From Epilithonimonas arachidiradicis (GTDB lineage Bacteria; Bacteroidota; Bacteroidia; Flavobacteriales; Weeksellaceae), in contig NZ_RAQH01000002.1 in NCBI RefSeq assembly GCF_003610695.1, positions 350,566-414,565 on the forward strand: DNA of 64,000 nucleotides. Direction: 5' to 3'. Below, in pieces: positions 33,968 to 42,923 of the stretch; the stretch's first letter is position 1; each line of letters starts with the position of its first letter. Below the pieces are notes generated by a model. That model had not been told where the DNA came from and did not search any database. It was given only the letters and a program-made list of their open reading frames with translations. A program made the translations under genes and the position numbers.

Positions 33968-34273
33968 TTAATAGTTTAAGAATAAAATTGAATTTAGGAT
34001 TAATAATCCGAAAATAAAAATACTGAATGGGTTTAAATGAAAAGCGGTTTCAAGATTAAAATGTTTGATTTCGATAAAAGCTCTCGTCGAACCACATAAC
34101 AAACATTCTTTTCCAACTTTTTGATACTCACACGTTGGCGAAATAGATAAAAGTTTATCATCATCAATGAGAAATAAAAGCAACAATATCAATATAGATA
34201 TGATTGCTGAAATCTGCCAAACGATTCTGATTGCACTTTTTAGTTCTTGATTTTTATAGATTGTTTTGATCAT
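33968..34273 (-). CDS. DUF2752 membrane protein
   Basis: The 101-residue protein has two membrane helices (near 20-37 and 84-101). Between them lies the DUF2752 signature: a Cys-x-x-Cys-Gly-x-x-Arg-Ala-Phe pair (CLLCGSTRAF) and a downstream HLNPFSI. A second Cys (SPTCEYQKVGKEC) may form a disulfide or bind metal. DUF2752 proteins are small inner-membrane proteins of unknown role. Its ATG overlaps the upstream stop as ATGA, showing translational coupling. Confidence 0.85.
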   Translation of the reverse strand: MIKTIYKNQELKSAIRIVWQISAIISILILLLLFLIDDDKLLSISPTCEYQKVGKECLLCGSTRAFIEIKHFNLETAFHLNPFSIFIFGLLILNSILFLNY

Positions 34274-34845
34274 TTTATCAATTGATCTGCTAATAATCCT
34301 AAAACCAAACCTCCAACAGTTCCAAATACACCCAATAAAATCATCGGGATTGCTATTAATGTTATAATTTGGGACTGAGATTCTCTTATTTCGATAAAAT
34401 ATTTTGATGAATCTACTGGTTGAAGGGGAATGATGCTTCCTATCATACTTTCTATTTTCGAAATGTTGCTGCCATCCTTAAATTCAATTTTATAATTTCC
34501 GATTGGTGCGCGAAATCTGTAAAGTTCCATTCTTCCTGTAGAAAAATTATTAATTTGTGGTCTCAGTAGAGAAAAACTTAATTTTATTTCCTCATTTGTA
34601 GATTCTTCGTAGATGTGTAATTTGAATTGGTCAATTGGCGTTCTTTTAAACATTTGTCCTTTCTGCCAAATTGAAAAGTAGCCTTCTTTTGTAATCGAAA
34701 ATTGCCCACTTTTGTCCAAATACGGGATTTCTAAAAGAAGTTTTCCGTTAAAAGCTTTTCTAATTAATTGTATGCCTTTAACCATAATAAAAACACCAAT
34801 TGGAATTAGACAGAAAAATAATATTTGAATTGATGTGATGGGCAT
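34270..34845 (-). CDS. Membrane protein of unknown function
   Basis: At 191 residues this has one membrane helix at the N-terminus (about 5-24) and one at the C-terminus (about 165-187), with a soluble middle rich in beta strands (GQFSITKEGYFSIWQKGQMF and the following YKIEFKDGSNI). The C-terminal helix is glycine-rich (LLGVFGTVGGLVLGLLA). I know no family for it. It overlaps the DUF2752 gene by 4 nt, so they are translated together. Confidence 0.65.
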   Translation of the reverse strand: MPITSIQILFFCLIPIGVFIMVKGIQLIRKAFNGKLLLEIPYLDKSGQFSITKEGYFSIWQKGQMFKRTPIDQFKLHIYEESTNEEIKLSFSLLRPQINNFSTGRMELYRFRAPIGNYKIEFKDGSNISKIESMIGSIIPLQPVDSSKYFIEIRESQSQIITLIAIPMILLGVFGTVGGLVLGLLADQLIK

Positions 34846-34866
34846 TGTTGGTATTAGTTATGAAAC

Positions 34867-35709
34867 TTACACAAAAACTTCAAAGTCAATCCCATCAAAA
34901 CTAGCAAAAACCATTGTCGGATAAGAATCCTGATGGAAGATATTACCTTCAGAATCAATACCAATTGCGCCTGCAAAACCGTCTATTTCTTTCAGTTCTT
35001 CAAAGGTTCTGTCAAAAGCATTTTCTATAGTTAAACCGTCAGTTACTCTGGTTACAATTTTTGCGGCAGTCGCATTGCTTACGATATCTTCGCCAACACC
35101 AGTACAACTTACTGCACAAAACTGATTGGCAAAATTTCCTGCAACAGTCGCCGAATCAGAGATTCTTCCCGGGATTTCAAAACCTTTTCCACCGGTTGAA
35201 GTTGCAACAGCCAGTTTCCCGTGTTTGTCAATCGCAACAGCGCCAACAGTTCCTTTTCCTCCGTTTTTTAGTTTCTCTTCATATTCTTTTCTCCGCTGAG
35301 GGATTTCCGTTGAGAAGTTTTCGAAACCATGTTGATTAGCATATTGTTTGGCTCCGTTGCCGCCCAAAACGCGGTCATCTTCTTTCATTAATTCTTTGGC
35401 AACAAAAATCGGATTTTTTACATCCTGAATATTAATCACGCCACTCATTTTCTGAGTTTCGCCATTCATTATCGCAGCGCTCATTCGGATAATGCCATCA
35501 CTTTGGATTTGTGAGCCAATTCCGGCATTGTAGAGTTCATCATCTTCCAGCAGCGAAACAGCATAAGCAACCGTATCAAAAGCAGAATTGTCTTTTAAGA
35601 ATTCATAGGATTTTTTCGCAATATCTTTCAGTGAATTTTGTTTAGCCAACTTCACTTCATTACTTTGACTGCTTTCTGAGAAAAATCCGCCGTGAATGAT
35701 TATTTTCAT
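34867..35709 (-). CDS. iaaA: Isoaspartyl peptidase / L-asparaginase (beta-Asp dipeptidase)
   Basis: This N-terminal-nucleophile hydrolase precursor of 280 residues autocleaves before Thr154 in NGGKGTVGAVAID to give two chains. Other family features are LLEDDELYNAGIGS near residue 53, STGGKGFEIPGRISDSATVA and the CAVSCTGVGEDI loop, which contacts substrate. IaaA-type enzymes cleave beta-aspartyl dipeptides. Its place next to cyanophycinase and opposite cyanophycin synthetase strongly suggests that it hydrolyses beta-Asp-Arg released from cyanophycin. It is shorter than plant-type enzymes but complete. Read with cphB on the minus strand. Confidence 0.92.
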   Translation of the reverse strand: MKIIIHGGFFSESSQSNEVKLAKQNSLKDIAKKSYEFLKDNSAFDTVAYAVSLLEDDELYNAGIGSQIQSDGIIRMSAAIMNGETQKMSGVINIQDVKNPIFVAKELMKEDDRVLGGNGAKQYANQHGFENFSTEIPQRRKEYEEKLKNGGKGTVGAVAIDKHGKLAVATSTGGKGFEIPGRISDSATVAGNFANQFCAVSCTGVGEDIVSNATAAKIVTRVTDGLTIENAFDRTFEELKEIDGFAGAIGIDSEGNIFHQDSYPTMVFASFDGIDFEVFV

Positions 35710-35772
35710 ACTAATATGGAAATTTAGTTTTTATAAGTCTTCTAGAACCTCAGACTGACAATGCCTAATAAA

Positions 35773-35797
35773 TGTCACACTGAGCGGAGTCGAAGTG
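35773..35797. repeat. Short dispersed repeat between iaaA and cphB
   Basis: GTCACACTGAGCGGAGTCGA plus AGTG is the type of short extragenic sequence often seen in many copies in Bacteroidota. Only one copy is seen in this window, so the multi-copy nature is inferred. Confidence 0.35.
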
Positions 35798-35809
35798 TTT
35801 TATTTTTGT

Positions 35810-36706
35810 TTAGTTATCAGCACTCACTTGCGGAATCGGATTATATTGTGAATTGACAATTGTCATTTCACGGCTTTTCAAATCGAATGTATCATTCATA
35901 GAAAGCACATCTACAATCAGATTTTTGATAGAAATCGGTTGACCCAATTCTACATTTGTGAGGTTTGTATCTTTAATCTGAAGTCCGTCCACCAAAATCA
36001 CAAGACCCGAACCAATCGCCGTCATCGTTTCTTCTTCAATGAACAAGCCGGTATCTTCACCAAGACCAATTCCCAACGTTCTCGGGTTGTTCACAACCGC
36101 CTGAAATAATCTTCCGATTCTTCCTCGCTGTACAAAATGAGTATCAATAATCACATTTTCTATAAAGCCAAGACCTTGAGTTGTTTTGATTTCACCTTTC
36201 AAAAGTGCCTCGGAGCTGGAACCTTGATAGATCATATTTTCCGATGCAGCCGCAGCTCCGGCAGACGTTCCTGCGTAGATAAAATCTTCGGTTTGATATT
36301 TAGTCAAAATCGCATCGTGAAATCTCGTTCCTCCAAGAATTGATGTTAAACGAAGCTGGTCGCCCCCAGTGAACATCACAACATCTGCCGCATTGGCTCT
36401 TGCAACAATGGCGTCGCTGTTGGCTTGTTCTCGATTTTGGATATCAAGAATATTGCAGTTTTTTGCGCCAAGATATTCGAACGCTTTTTTATATTCTGGA
36501 CCAACGATATCAGGAATTTGAGATGCGGTCGTAATTACTTCAATGACAGAATCTTCTTTCAGCTTCGATTCATCAATAATCTTTCGGAGGATTCCGCGTT
36601 CAAAAAAGTTAAGATTTTTTTCAACATTTTGGTCAAAACTGGTCTCCGTAAAACTACCTTTGTTCACAGCGCCTCCAATGATGACTAGTTTTCCTTTTGA
36701 TTTCAT
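35810..36706 (-). CDS. cphB: Cyanophycinase
   Basis: This serine exopeptidase of the peptidase S51 fold has 298 residues. GKLVIIGGAVNKG opens it, VVMFTGGDQLRLT precedes the nucleophile elbow, and YAGTSAGAAAASENM holds catalytic Ser148 with IIDTHFVQRGRIGRL giving His190. Together with the nearby DTHF-x-x-RGR these are cyanophycinase, not DAC or Dpp, features. It releases beta-Asp-Arg dipeptides from cyanophycin and likely acts in the cytoplasm since no signal peptide is seen. It sits between iaaA and divergent cphA, and a -7 box lies only 5 nt before its ATG. Confidence 0.96.
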   Translation of the reverse strand: MKSKGKLVIIGGAVNKGSFTETSFDQNVEKNLNFFERGILRKIIDESKLKEDSVIEVITTASQIPDIVGPEYKKAFEYLGAKNCNILDIQNREQANSDAIVARANAADVVMFTGGDQLRLTSILGGTRFHDAILTKYQTEDFIYAGTSAGAAAASENMIYQGSSSEALLKGEIKTTQGLGFIENVIIDTHFVQRGRIGRLFQAVVNNPRTLGIGLGEDTGLFIEEETMTAIGSGLVILVDGLQIKDTNLTNVELGQPISIKNLIVDVLSMNDTFDLKSREMTIVNSQYNPIPQVSADN

Positions 36707-36711
36707 ATTAA

Positions 36712-36719
36712 CAAAAATA
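36712..36719 (-). promoter_or_regulatory. -7 box TATTTTTG abutting the cphB start
   Basis: A perfect minus-strand octamer ends 5 nt before the cphB ATG, which would give a leaderless transcript. Confidence 0.45.
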
Positions 36720-36912
36720 ATAAATCATTACAGAATAAACCTCATATTAATCGCTTAAAAATCCACAAAACAGATTTAAACTTTTAATAATTAAGGACTT
36801 ATTTCCGAAAAACAATGCTTGTTGATTAATGAATTGTTAATTATTCTAATGAATCAATAACAAATTTCTTTTATAACAGAATAATTATTTTCAATTTTTC
36901 TTGATTTTACAT

Positions 36913-36920
36913 TATCTTTG
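36913..36920 (+). promoter_or_regulatory. -7 box TATCTTTG, candidate cphA promoter
   Basis: A perfect plus-strand octamer lies 199 nt before the cphA ATG. If used, the cphA leader would contain the whole copy-B hairpin element. No good -33 TTG is present. Confidence 0.4.
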
Positions 36921-36990
36921 ATAAAATAGAGAATAACGATTTACAAATTAGCAAGTGTATTTGATCTGATATTTTAGTTCGGCATTAGAT

Positions 36991-37082
36991 TTGGGCAGCT
37001 TTTTCCGCCCTCCGTTCCCGCTATTTTTATTTTTATCAAAAATAAAAATGAGCTCCACTCAGGTCGGGCTGCGTGCAATTCA
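36991..37082. repeat. Dispersed hairpin element, copy B
   Basis: TTGGGCAGC opens the element and GGTCGGGCTGC closes it. GCAGC pairs with GCTGC, a TTTTT bulge replaces TTAAT, CCGCCCT pairs with AGGTCGG (one C-T mismatch), and the inner stem is ATTTTTATTTTTAT against an AAAATAAAAAT arm. It lies in the presumed leader of cphA. Confidence 0.75.
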
Positions 37083-37119
37083 GCGTAAAATCATAGGTTA
37101 AAATCAGTGAAATAGAAAT

Positions 37120-39747
37120 ATGAAAATAGAAAAAATACAAGTTTTAAGAGGTCCCAATATTTGGAGCATTACCCGAAAAAAATTAATTCAGATGCGGCTC
37201 AACCTGGAGGAAACAGAGCATCATCCAACCAACAAAATTGAAGGTTTCCGGGAAAGGATAGAGCAATTGTTACCATCATTGTATTCTCACAGATGTTCCG
37301 AAGGAACCGAAGGCGGATTTTTTAAACGCGTAGAAATGGGAACTTGGATGGGACACGTGATCGAGCATATAGCGTTGGAAATCCAGACATTGGCAGGTAT
37401 GGATGTCGGTTTTGGAAGAACAAGACAAACCAAAACACCGGGAACTTACAATGTTGTTTTCAATTACATCGAAGAAAGAGCCGGCGTTTTCGCTGCGGAA
37501 GAAGCGGTGAAAATTGCAGAAAGTCTCATCGCAGGAACCGATTATGATATCAATTCTTGTATTCAGACTCTAAAAGAAATCCGGGAAAGAGAACGACTAG
37601 GTCCATCTACAGGAAGTATTGTTGAGGAAGCGGCGTCCAGAAGAATTCCCTGGATTAGATTGGGGAAAAATTCTTTAGTTCAATTGGGTTATGGAATTAA
37701 TCAGCAACGTTTTCAGGCCACGATTACCGGAAATACAAGCAGTATTGCTGTTGATATCGCCTGTAACAAAGAACTGACTAAAAAAATGCTGGAAGATGCG
37801 GCAATTCCTGTCCCTTCCGGAGGTTTGGTTGTAGATGAAGAAGATTTGCAAGCAGTTATCAGGAAAATTGGTTATCCGTTGGTTCTGAAACCTTTGGATG
37901 GGAACCACGGAAAAGGTGCATCCATCAATGTTAAAGATTATGAAACGGCTGTTATCGGTTTGGAACACGCTCAGAAATATTCCAGAAAAGTTATTGTAGA
38001 AAAATATATTACAGGTTTTGATTTCCGGGTTTTAGTCATTAATCACAAAATGGTTGCGGCGGCGAGAAGGGTTCCTGCTCACGTTGTCGGTGATGGCGAA
38101 CTGAATCTTCAGGAATTAATCGACAAAGAAAATCTTGATCCTAGAAGAGGTTACGGACACGAAAATGTTTTAACCGAAATTGATGTTGATAAAGACACCA
38201 ACGAACTTCTTGAAAAACTCAATTATACACTAGAAACTGTTCCACAAAAAGGCGAAATCGTCTATCTGAAATCTACAGCAAATCTTTCTACAGGAGGAAC
38301 ATCGATTGATGTTACAGATATGATTCATCCGGAGAATATTCAGATGGCTGAACGTGTTTCCAGAATCATCGGATTAGATGTTTGCGGTATCGATATTATG
38401 GCGGAAAATCTGACTCAGCCATTGAAAGAAAGTGGCGGCGCTATCTTGGAAGTGAATGCTGCACCTGGATTCAGGATGCATTTGGCTCCAAGTGAAGGTT
38501 TACCAAGAAACGTTGCAGCTCCAGTTGTTGATATGCTTTATCCGCCAGGAAAAGAATTCAGAATTCCGATCATTGCGGTGACTGGAACTAATGGAAAAAC
38601 TACAACGACTAGACTTCTTGCTCACATTGTTAAAAATAATGGAAAAAGAGTAGGGTTTACGACTTCAGACGGAATTTACATCCAAAATACGTTGCTTGAA
38701 AAAGGCGATACAACCGGACCGATGTCCGCAGAATTTATTCTGAAAGACCCGACTGTAGAATTTGCTGTTCTGGAAACTGCCAGAGGTGGAATTCTTCGTT
38801 CCGGATTAGGTTTTGGAACTTGCGATGTTGGTGTTTTGACGAATATTAAAGAAGACCATTTGGGAATCAGTGATATTCATAATCTTAAGGATTTGACAAG
38901 GGTAAAACGTGTCGTTCTGGATAGCGTGAAAAAAGATGGCTGGTGTATTTTGAATGCAGATGATGAGTATTCTATGAGATTGGCTGGTGATTTACATTCC
39001 AAAGTGGCGCTTTTCAGTTTGGATGAAAATAACCCTCATATCAAGAAATTTGCGAAAGAAGGAAAAATTACCTGCGTTTACGAAGAAGGTTTTGTAACCA
39101 TCAAAAAAGGCGAATGGAAAATCCGAATCGAAAGGGTCAAGAATATCCCAATCACAATGGAAGGAAAAGCCAAATTTATGATTGCAAATGTTTTAGCTGC
39201 GTCATTAGCGGCTTATGTTTACGGCTTCGAAATTCCGAATATCGCTTTAGCGTTGACAACTTTCATCCCAAGTGCTCAGTTAACACCGGGAAGACTGAAT
39301 GTTTTCAAATTCAAAAACTTCAAAGTGATGATTGACTTTGCACATAATCCTGCGAGTTATGAAGCGATTGAAGATTATCTTAAAAATATAGAATCCAACA
39401 AAAAAATCGGGATTATTTCTGGAGTTGGAGATAGGCGGGATAATGACATCCGCGAATGTGGTAAGATTGCCGCAAGAATGTTTGACCATATCATTATTAG
39501 AAATGAAAAACACTTGAGAGGCAGACTTGAAGATGAAATTAATGGACTGATTATAGAAGGTATCCAAAGTGTTGACAAAAGTGTAAGCTACGAATGTATC
39601 CCTAAAGAAATTGATGCGCTGAAACATGCAATGAGTCTGGCGGAAGAAGGTACTTTTATCACGGCTCTCAGCGATGTGATCCACAATGCGATAGAGTTGG
39701 TTCAGGAATATCAGACCCGTGAACTCCAGGACGAAGGGAATTATTGA
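37120..39747 (+). CDS. cphA: Cyanophycin synthetase
   Basis: The 875-residue protein is the usual CphA length. Three parts are visible: an N-terminal structural domain (1-160, RGPNIWSITRKKLIQMRLNL), an ATP-grasp domain (about 200-480, VLKPLDGNHGKGASINVKDY) that adds Asp, and a Mur-ligase-like domain (from about 485, VTGTNGKTTTTRLLAHI) that adds Arg to the side chain. CphA polymerises aspartate and arginine into the nitrogen store cyanophycin without a ribosome. It faces cphB, and its leader may carry a hairpin element. A terminator follows. Presence in a Bacteroidota-like genome is less common than in cyanobacteria but known. Confidence 0.96.
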   Translation: MKIEKIQVLRGPNIWSITRKKLIQMRLNLEETEHHPTNKIEGFRERIEQLLPSLYSHRCSEGTEGGFFKRVEMGTWMGHVIEHIALEIQTLAGMDVGFGRTRQTKTPGTYNVVFNYIEERAGVFAAEEAVKIAESLIAGTDYDINSCIQTLKEIRERERLGPSTGSIVEEAASRRIPWIRLGKNSLVQLGYGINQQRFQATITGNTSSIAVDIACNKELTKKMLEDAAIPVPSGGLVVDEEDLQAVIRKIGYPLVLKPLDGNHGKGASINVKDYETAVIGLEHAQKYSRKVIVEKYITGFDFRVLVINHKMVAAARRVPAHVVGDGELNLQELIDKENLDPRRGYGHENVLTEIDVDKDTNELLEKLNYTLETVPQKGEIVYLKSTANLSTGGTSIDVTDMIHPENIQMAERVSRIIGLDVCGIDIMAENLTQPLKESGGAILEVNAAPGFRMHLAPSEGLPRNVAAPVVDMLYPPGKEFRIPIIAVTGTNGKTTTTRLLAHIVKNNGKRVGFTTSDGIYIQNTLLEKGDTTGPMSAEFILKDPTVEFAVLETARGGILRSGLGFGTCDVGVLTNIKEDHLGISDIHNLKDLTRVKRVVLDSVKKDGWCILNADDEYSMRLAGDLHSKVALFSLDENNPHIKKFAKEGKITCVYEEGFVTIKKGEWKIRIERVKNIPITMEGKAKFMIANVLAASLAAYVYGFEIPNIALALTTFIPSAQLTPGRLNVFKFKNFKVMIDFAHNPASYEAIEDYLKNIESNKKIGIISGVGDRRDNDIRECGKIAARMFDHIIIRNEKHLRGRLEDEINGLIIEGIQSVDKSVSYECIPKEIDALKHAMSLAEEGTFITALSDVIHNAIELVQEYQTRELQDEGNY

Positions 39748-39766
39748 ACTTCAAAAATATAAACAG

Positions 39767-39794
39767 AAACCGTCATTTGTTGGCGGTTTTTTTG
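39767..39794 (+). terminator. cphA terminator
   Basis: AAACCGTCA pairs with TGGCGGTTT (one G-T) over TTTGT and is followed by T, 19 nt after the cphA stop. Confidence 0.88.
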
Positions 39795-39841
39795 TTGAAG
39801 AATTAATGAATTCTTAAATTCAACCATTCAAATTGACATTA

Positions 39842-40972
39842 ATGAAACTATTTAAAATAATAACTGCTGTTCTTACTTTAAGTTCATCACTTGTATTTTC
39901 ACAGAGTTATAAAACATCTTCAACAGCAAAATCTGGTGAAGAATTTCCAAAAATTGATAATGATAGAAAGGCTCAGTTCAAAGTTTATTTTCCAGACGCA
40001 AAATCTGTAATTCTGGAAGGCGGCGACGGAATGCAAAATGTGAAATCTACGACAACTAAAGGTAAAGAAGGCTTTTGGAATATCTCAACTTCTCCATTGG
40101 AAATTGGTTTCCATTACTATTGGTTCAATGTCGATGGAAAACGCACCAACGACCCGAATACAGAATTGTATTTCGGTTACGGACAGCCAACAAGCGGAAT
40201 TGAAGTTCCTACAAATGAAGATTTTTTCTTCGAAAAAAATGTTAAGCACGGGAAAATTGTTGATGACAATCTAGATTCTGAAATCACGAATGGAAAACGG
40301 AATTTCAAAGTGTATTTGCCGCCAAGTTACGGAACGAAAAAATTTCCAGTTTTATACTTGTATCACGGGACTGGCGAAGATATTACAGGTTGGGAAAAGC
40401 AAGGTTATATCAAAAATATTCTGGATAATCTTTTTGCAGAAAGAAAAGCTAAAGAGATGATTGTGGTAATGGATTATGGCGTTGCTTTGACTCCTGAACA
40501 GGAAAAATTACCAGATGATTATCCAAGAACAGTCCTTTCTGCTAAGAATTTGGACAAAATTGTAGTTCAGGAATTGATTCCGTACATCGATAAAAAATAT
40601 AAAACCACTCAAAAACAAGCCATTGCAGGACTTTCGCGGGGAAGTTATCAGGCGATGTTGATTGGCGCTAATCATCCGGATTTATTTTCTGCGATTGGTT
40701 CGTTCAGTCCGGTGATTTATGAAGGAACGGAAAGTCAGCCTTTCAAAGAGTTGCCGATAGATAATCTTTTGAAGTCGAAGTCAAAGCCTTTCTTTTTTAT
40801 GGGAATTGGCGAAAAAGAAGACCAGCGTTTTATCAATTATAATAATTTGTTGAGTAATTATTTACATCAAAATAAATATCCGTTCGAACAATACCAATCT
40901 GCCGGAACTTACCACGAATGGCTGACTTGGAGACGTTGTTTGTATGAGTTTGCTCAGAAGATTTTTAAATAA
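39842..40972 (+). CDS. Exported esterase with N-terminal CBM48-like domain (CE1/esterase D type)
   Basis: ATG 39842 gives 376 residues and a signal peptide, MKLFKIITAVLTLSSSLVFS, then Q. The first 100 residues form an E-set/CBM48-like domain (FKVYFPDAKSVILEGGDGMQ, HYYWFNVDGKRTNDPNTELY). The rest is an alpha/beta hydrolase: FPVLYLYHGTGEDITGWEK, then GLSRGSYQAMLIG with the nucleophile Ser, and TYHEWLTWRRCLYEF with the catalytic His. The layout matches IroE/ferulic-esterase or Esterase-D-like enzymes in polysaccharide utilisation. It follows cphA on the same strand, but a terminator separates them, so a role with cyanophycin is unlikely. Confidence 0.82.
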   Translation: MKLFKIITAVLTLSSSLVFSQSYKTSSTAKSGEEFPKIDNDRKAQFKVYFPDAKSVILEGGDGMQNVKSTTTKGKEGFWNISTSPLEIGFHYYWFNVDGKRTNDPNTELYFGYGQPTSGIEVPTNEDFFFEKNVKHGKIVDDNLDSEITNGKRNFKVYLPPSYGTKKFPVLYLYHGTGEDITGWEKQGYIKNILDNLFAERKAKEMIVVMDYGVALTPEQEKLPDDYPRTVLSAKNLDKIVVQELIPYIDKKYKTTQKQAIAGLSRGSYQAMLIGANHPDLFSAIGSFSPVIYEGTESQPFKELPIDNLLKSKSKPFFFMGIGEKEDQRFINYNNLLSNYLHQNKYPFEQYQSAGTYHEWLTWRRCLYEFAQKIFK

Positions 40973-41018
40973 TAAATTGATAAAAACAAAGAGATTCGTC
41001 TTTCGCTTTTTCATTTGG

Positions 41019-41026
41019 TATATTTG
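41019..41026 (+). promoter_or_regulatory. -7 box TATATTTG for the ClC gene
   Basis: This perfect octamer lies 15 nt before the GTG at 41042 and covers part of the TTG-started extension from 41015, which is therefore rejected. Confidence 0.55.
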
Positions 41027-41041
41027 CATAAACTCACAGTA

Positions 41042-42886
41042 GTGAAGATCCATAACAAGAAAAAATATCTAAGCTTTTTAAAATTCAAACGGGATTTCCA
41101 GGAATATGGATTGGAAAAAGCACGCAGCTATGAATTGATTCTGCACTGGCTCAATAATCGGCTTAGCAGAAATCAGTTTTTGGTAGTTTCGGGTATTTTG
41201 GTAGGTCTTACCGCTGGGATGGCAGGCGTGATTTTGAAAACGCTGGTACACAACATTCATTATTTCATCACCCACAAAGTTCACTTTGAGTATCAGATTT
41301 TATTCTACATCGTCTTCCCGTTTCTGGGTATTGTATTAACGACGATCACGGTTCAGACTTTATTTAAAGGACAGGACAGAAAGGGAATAGGTGCTATTTT
41401 GTATGAGATTGCACAGAATTCCAGTATTGTCTCCTCGGTCAAGATGTATTCTCAGATTATCCAAAGTGCGATTACAGTGGGATTGGGAGGTTCAGCAGGT
41501 TTGGAAAGTCCCATTGCAGTTACTGGTGCAGCGATTGGCTCTAACTATGCGCAGACATACAGGTTGAGTTACAAAGAGCGGACTTTGCTGCTGGCGGCTG
41601 GTGCCAGTGCAGGTATCGCATCTGCTTTCAATGCACCCATTGCGGGGATAATGTTTGCGTTCGAGATTCTATTGACAGGTGTCGTCTTTACCGATTTTAT
41701 TCCTCTAGTTGTGGCGGCAGTCTGCGGCAGTTTGTTATCTAGAATATTGCTTCAGGAAGATGTCCTGTTCAGGTTTTATACAAGAGAAGCATTCAATTAC
41801 AGAAACGTTCCTTATTATTTGATATTGGGGATTTTTACAGGTCTATATGCACGGTATTTTGTATTGGTTTCTCAGAAAGTAGAGCATCTGATCCATCAGC
41901 TTAAGATGTCACCGTTGCGAAGAGCCATGTTTGGTGGCGCAGTATTATCGTTGCTTTGCGTACTGTTTCCGCCGTTATTTGGGGAAGGTTATGATACTAT
42001 TAAGTCGTTTACCAATGGTGATACACTTTTGATAATAGAGAACAGCCTGTTCAGATACTTTGAGGTCAAGAGTTTGACAGTCATTGTGTTTTTAATTTTA
42101 GTCTTGGTACTGAAAGCTTTTGCAACACCGTTTACGATCTTCAGTGGCGGTAATGGCGGTAACTTTGCGCCGTCGTTGTTTGCAGGCGGCACTGCGGGAT
42201 TTCTCTTTGCGGTGATTTGCGAGCAGCTAGGCTTCAAAGACGTTCCGGTTACCAATCTGGTGTTGGTAGGAATGGCAGGTGCTATGAGCGGAATTCTGTA
42301 TGCGCCGCTCACTGCAATATTCCTGATTGCCGAATCCAGTTTTGGGTACGATCTCTTCATTCCGCTGATGATTGTTTCAGTAATATCATACCTGATGGCT
42401 AAGCGGTTTTCTCCTATTTCCCCTGAGCTTAAATCGCTCGCTGACCAAGGAAAAATCTTTACCAATAAGCACGATAAAAACCTTTTGTTTTCCTTGAATA
42501 CCCAGGACTATATTGATTATGAGTCTCAAACCATTAATGAAAATGCGTCCATCACAGAGCTGTTCGATATGATCAAAAACGGAAACAAAAACGCTTTTGC
42601 AGTTGTGGATCAGGCAAACAAGCTGAAAGGGACTCTTGATCTGGATGATATTCGACCTTATCTTTTCAGTAATGAGACAGATACGCTATCGTTGACCAAA
42701 ATTATGAAAGCACCGCCAGCCGTCATATTTCCGGATAGTAAAGCGCCGGATATCCTCCAGATCTTTGATGATACCGGTCTTTGGAATCTTCCGGTGGTGG
42801 ATCATCAAAATCAGTTTATTGGTTTTATTTCCAAATCGTCGATATTAATTGGCTACCGTCAGTTACTGAAATTATATTCCGAATAA
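41042..42886 (+). CDS. ClC-type chloride channel/antiporter with CBS domains
   Basis: From GTG 41042 the protein has 614 residues. The ClC core has the usual long helical plan with GLGGSAGLESPIAVTGA around residue 147 (the gating Glu is Glu155) and GGNGGNFAPSLFAGGTAGFL, the third anion-binding loop. After residue 460 comes a CBS-domain pair (ITELFDMIKNGNKNAFAVVD and LWNLPVVDHQNQFIGFISKS), a cytoplasmic nucleotide-sensing tail. The canonical GSGIP loop is GSAGLESP here, so anion selectivity could differ. It likely exchanges chloride for protons or passes chloride at the inner membrane. Confidence 0.9.
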   Translation: MKIHNKKKYLSFLKFKRDFQEYGLEKARSYELILHWLNNRLSRNQFLVVSGILVGLTAGMAGVILKTLVHNIHYFITHKVHFEYQILFYIVFPFLGIVLTTITVQTLFKGQDRKGIGAILYEIAQNSSIVSSVKMYSQIIQSAITVGLGGSAGLESPIAVTGAAIGSNYAQTYRLSYKERTLLLAAGASAGIASAFNAPIAGIMFAFEILLTGVVFTDFIPLVVAAVCGSLLSRILLQEDVLFRFYTREAFNYRNVPYYLILGIFTGLYARYFVLVSQKVEHLIHQLKMSPLRRAMFGGAVLSLLCVLFPPLFGEGYDTIKSFTNGDTLLIIENSLFRYFEVKSLTVIVFLILVLVLKAFATPFTIFSGGNGGNFAPSLFAGGTAGFLFAVICEQLGFKDVPVTNLVLVGMAGAMSGILYAPLTAIFLIAESSFGYDLFIPLMIVSVISYLMAKRFSPISPELKSLADQGKIFTNKHDKNLLFSLNTQDYIDYESQTINENASITELFDMIKNGNKNAFAVVDQANKLKGTLDLDDIRPYLFSNETDTLSLTKIMKAPPAVIFPDSKAPDILQIFDDTGLWNLPVVDHQNQFIGFISKSSILIGYRQLLKLYSE

Positions 42887-42923
42887 AAAAACGAACCGTT
42901 CGTATGGGGGATTTTTTGTGGAG

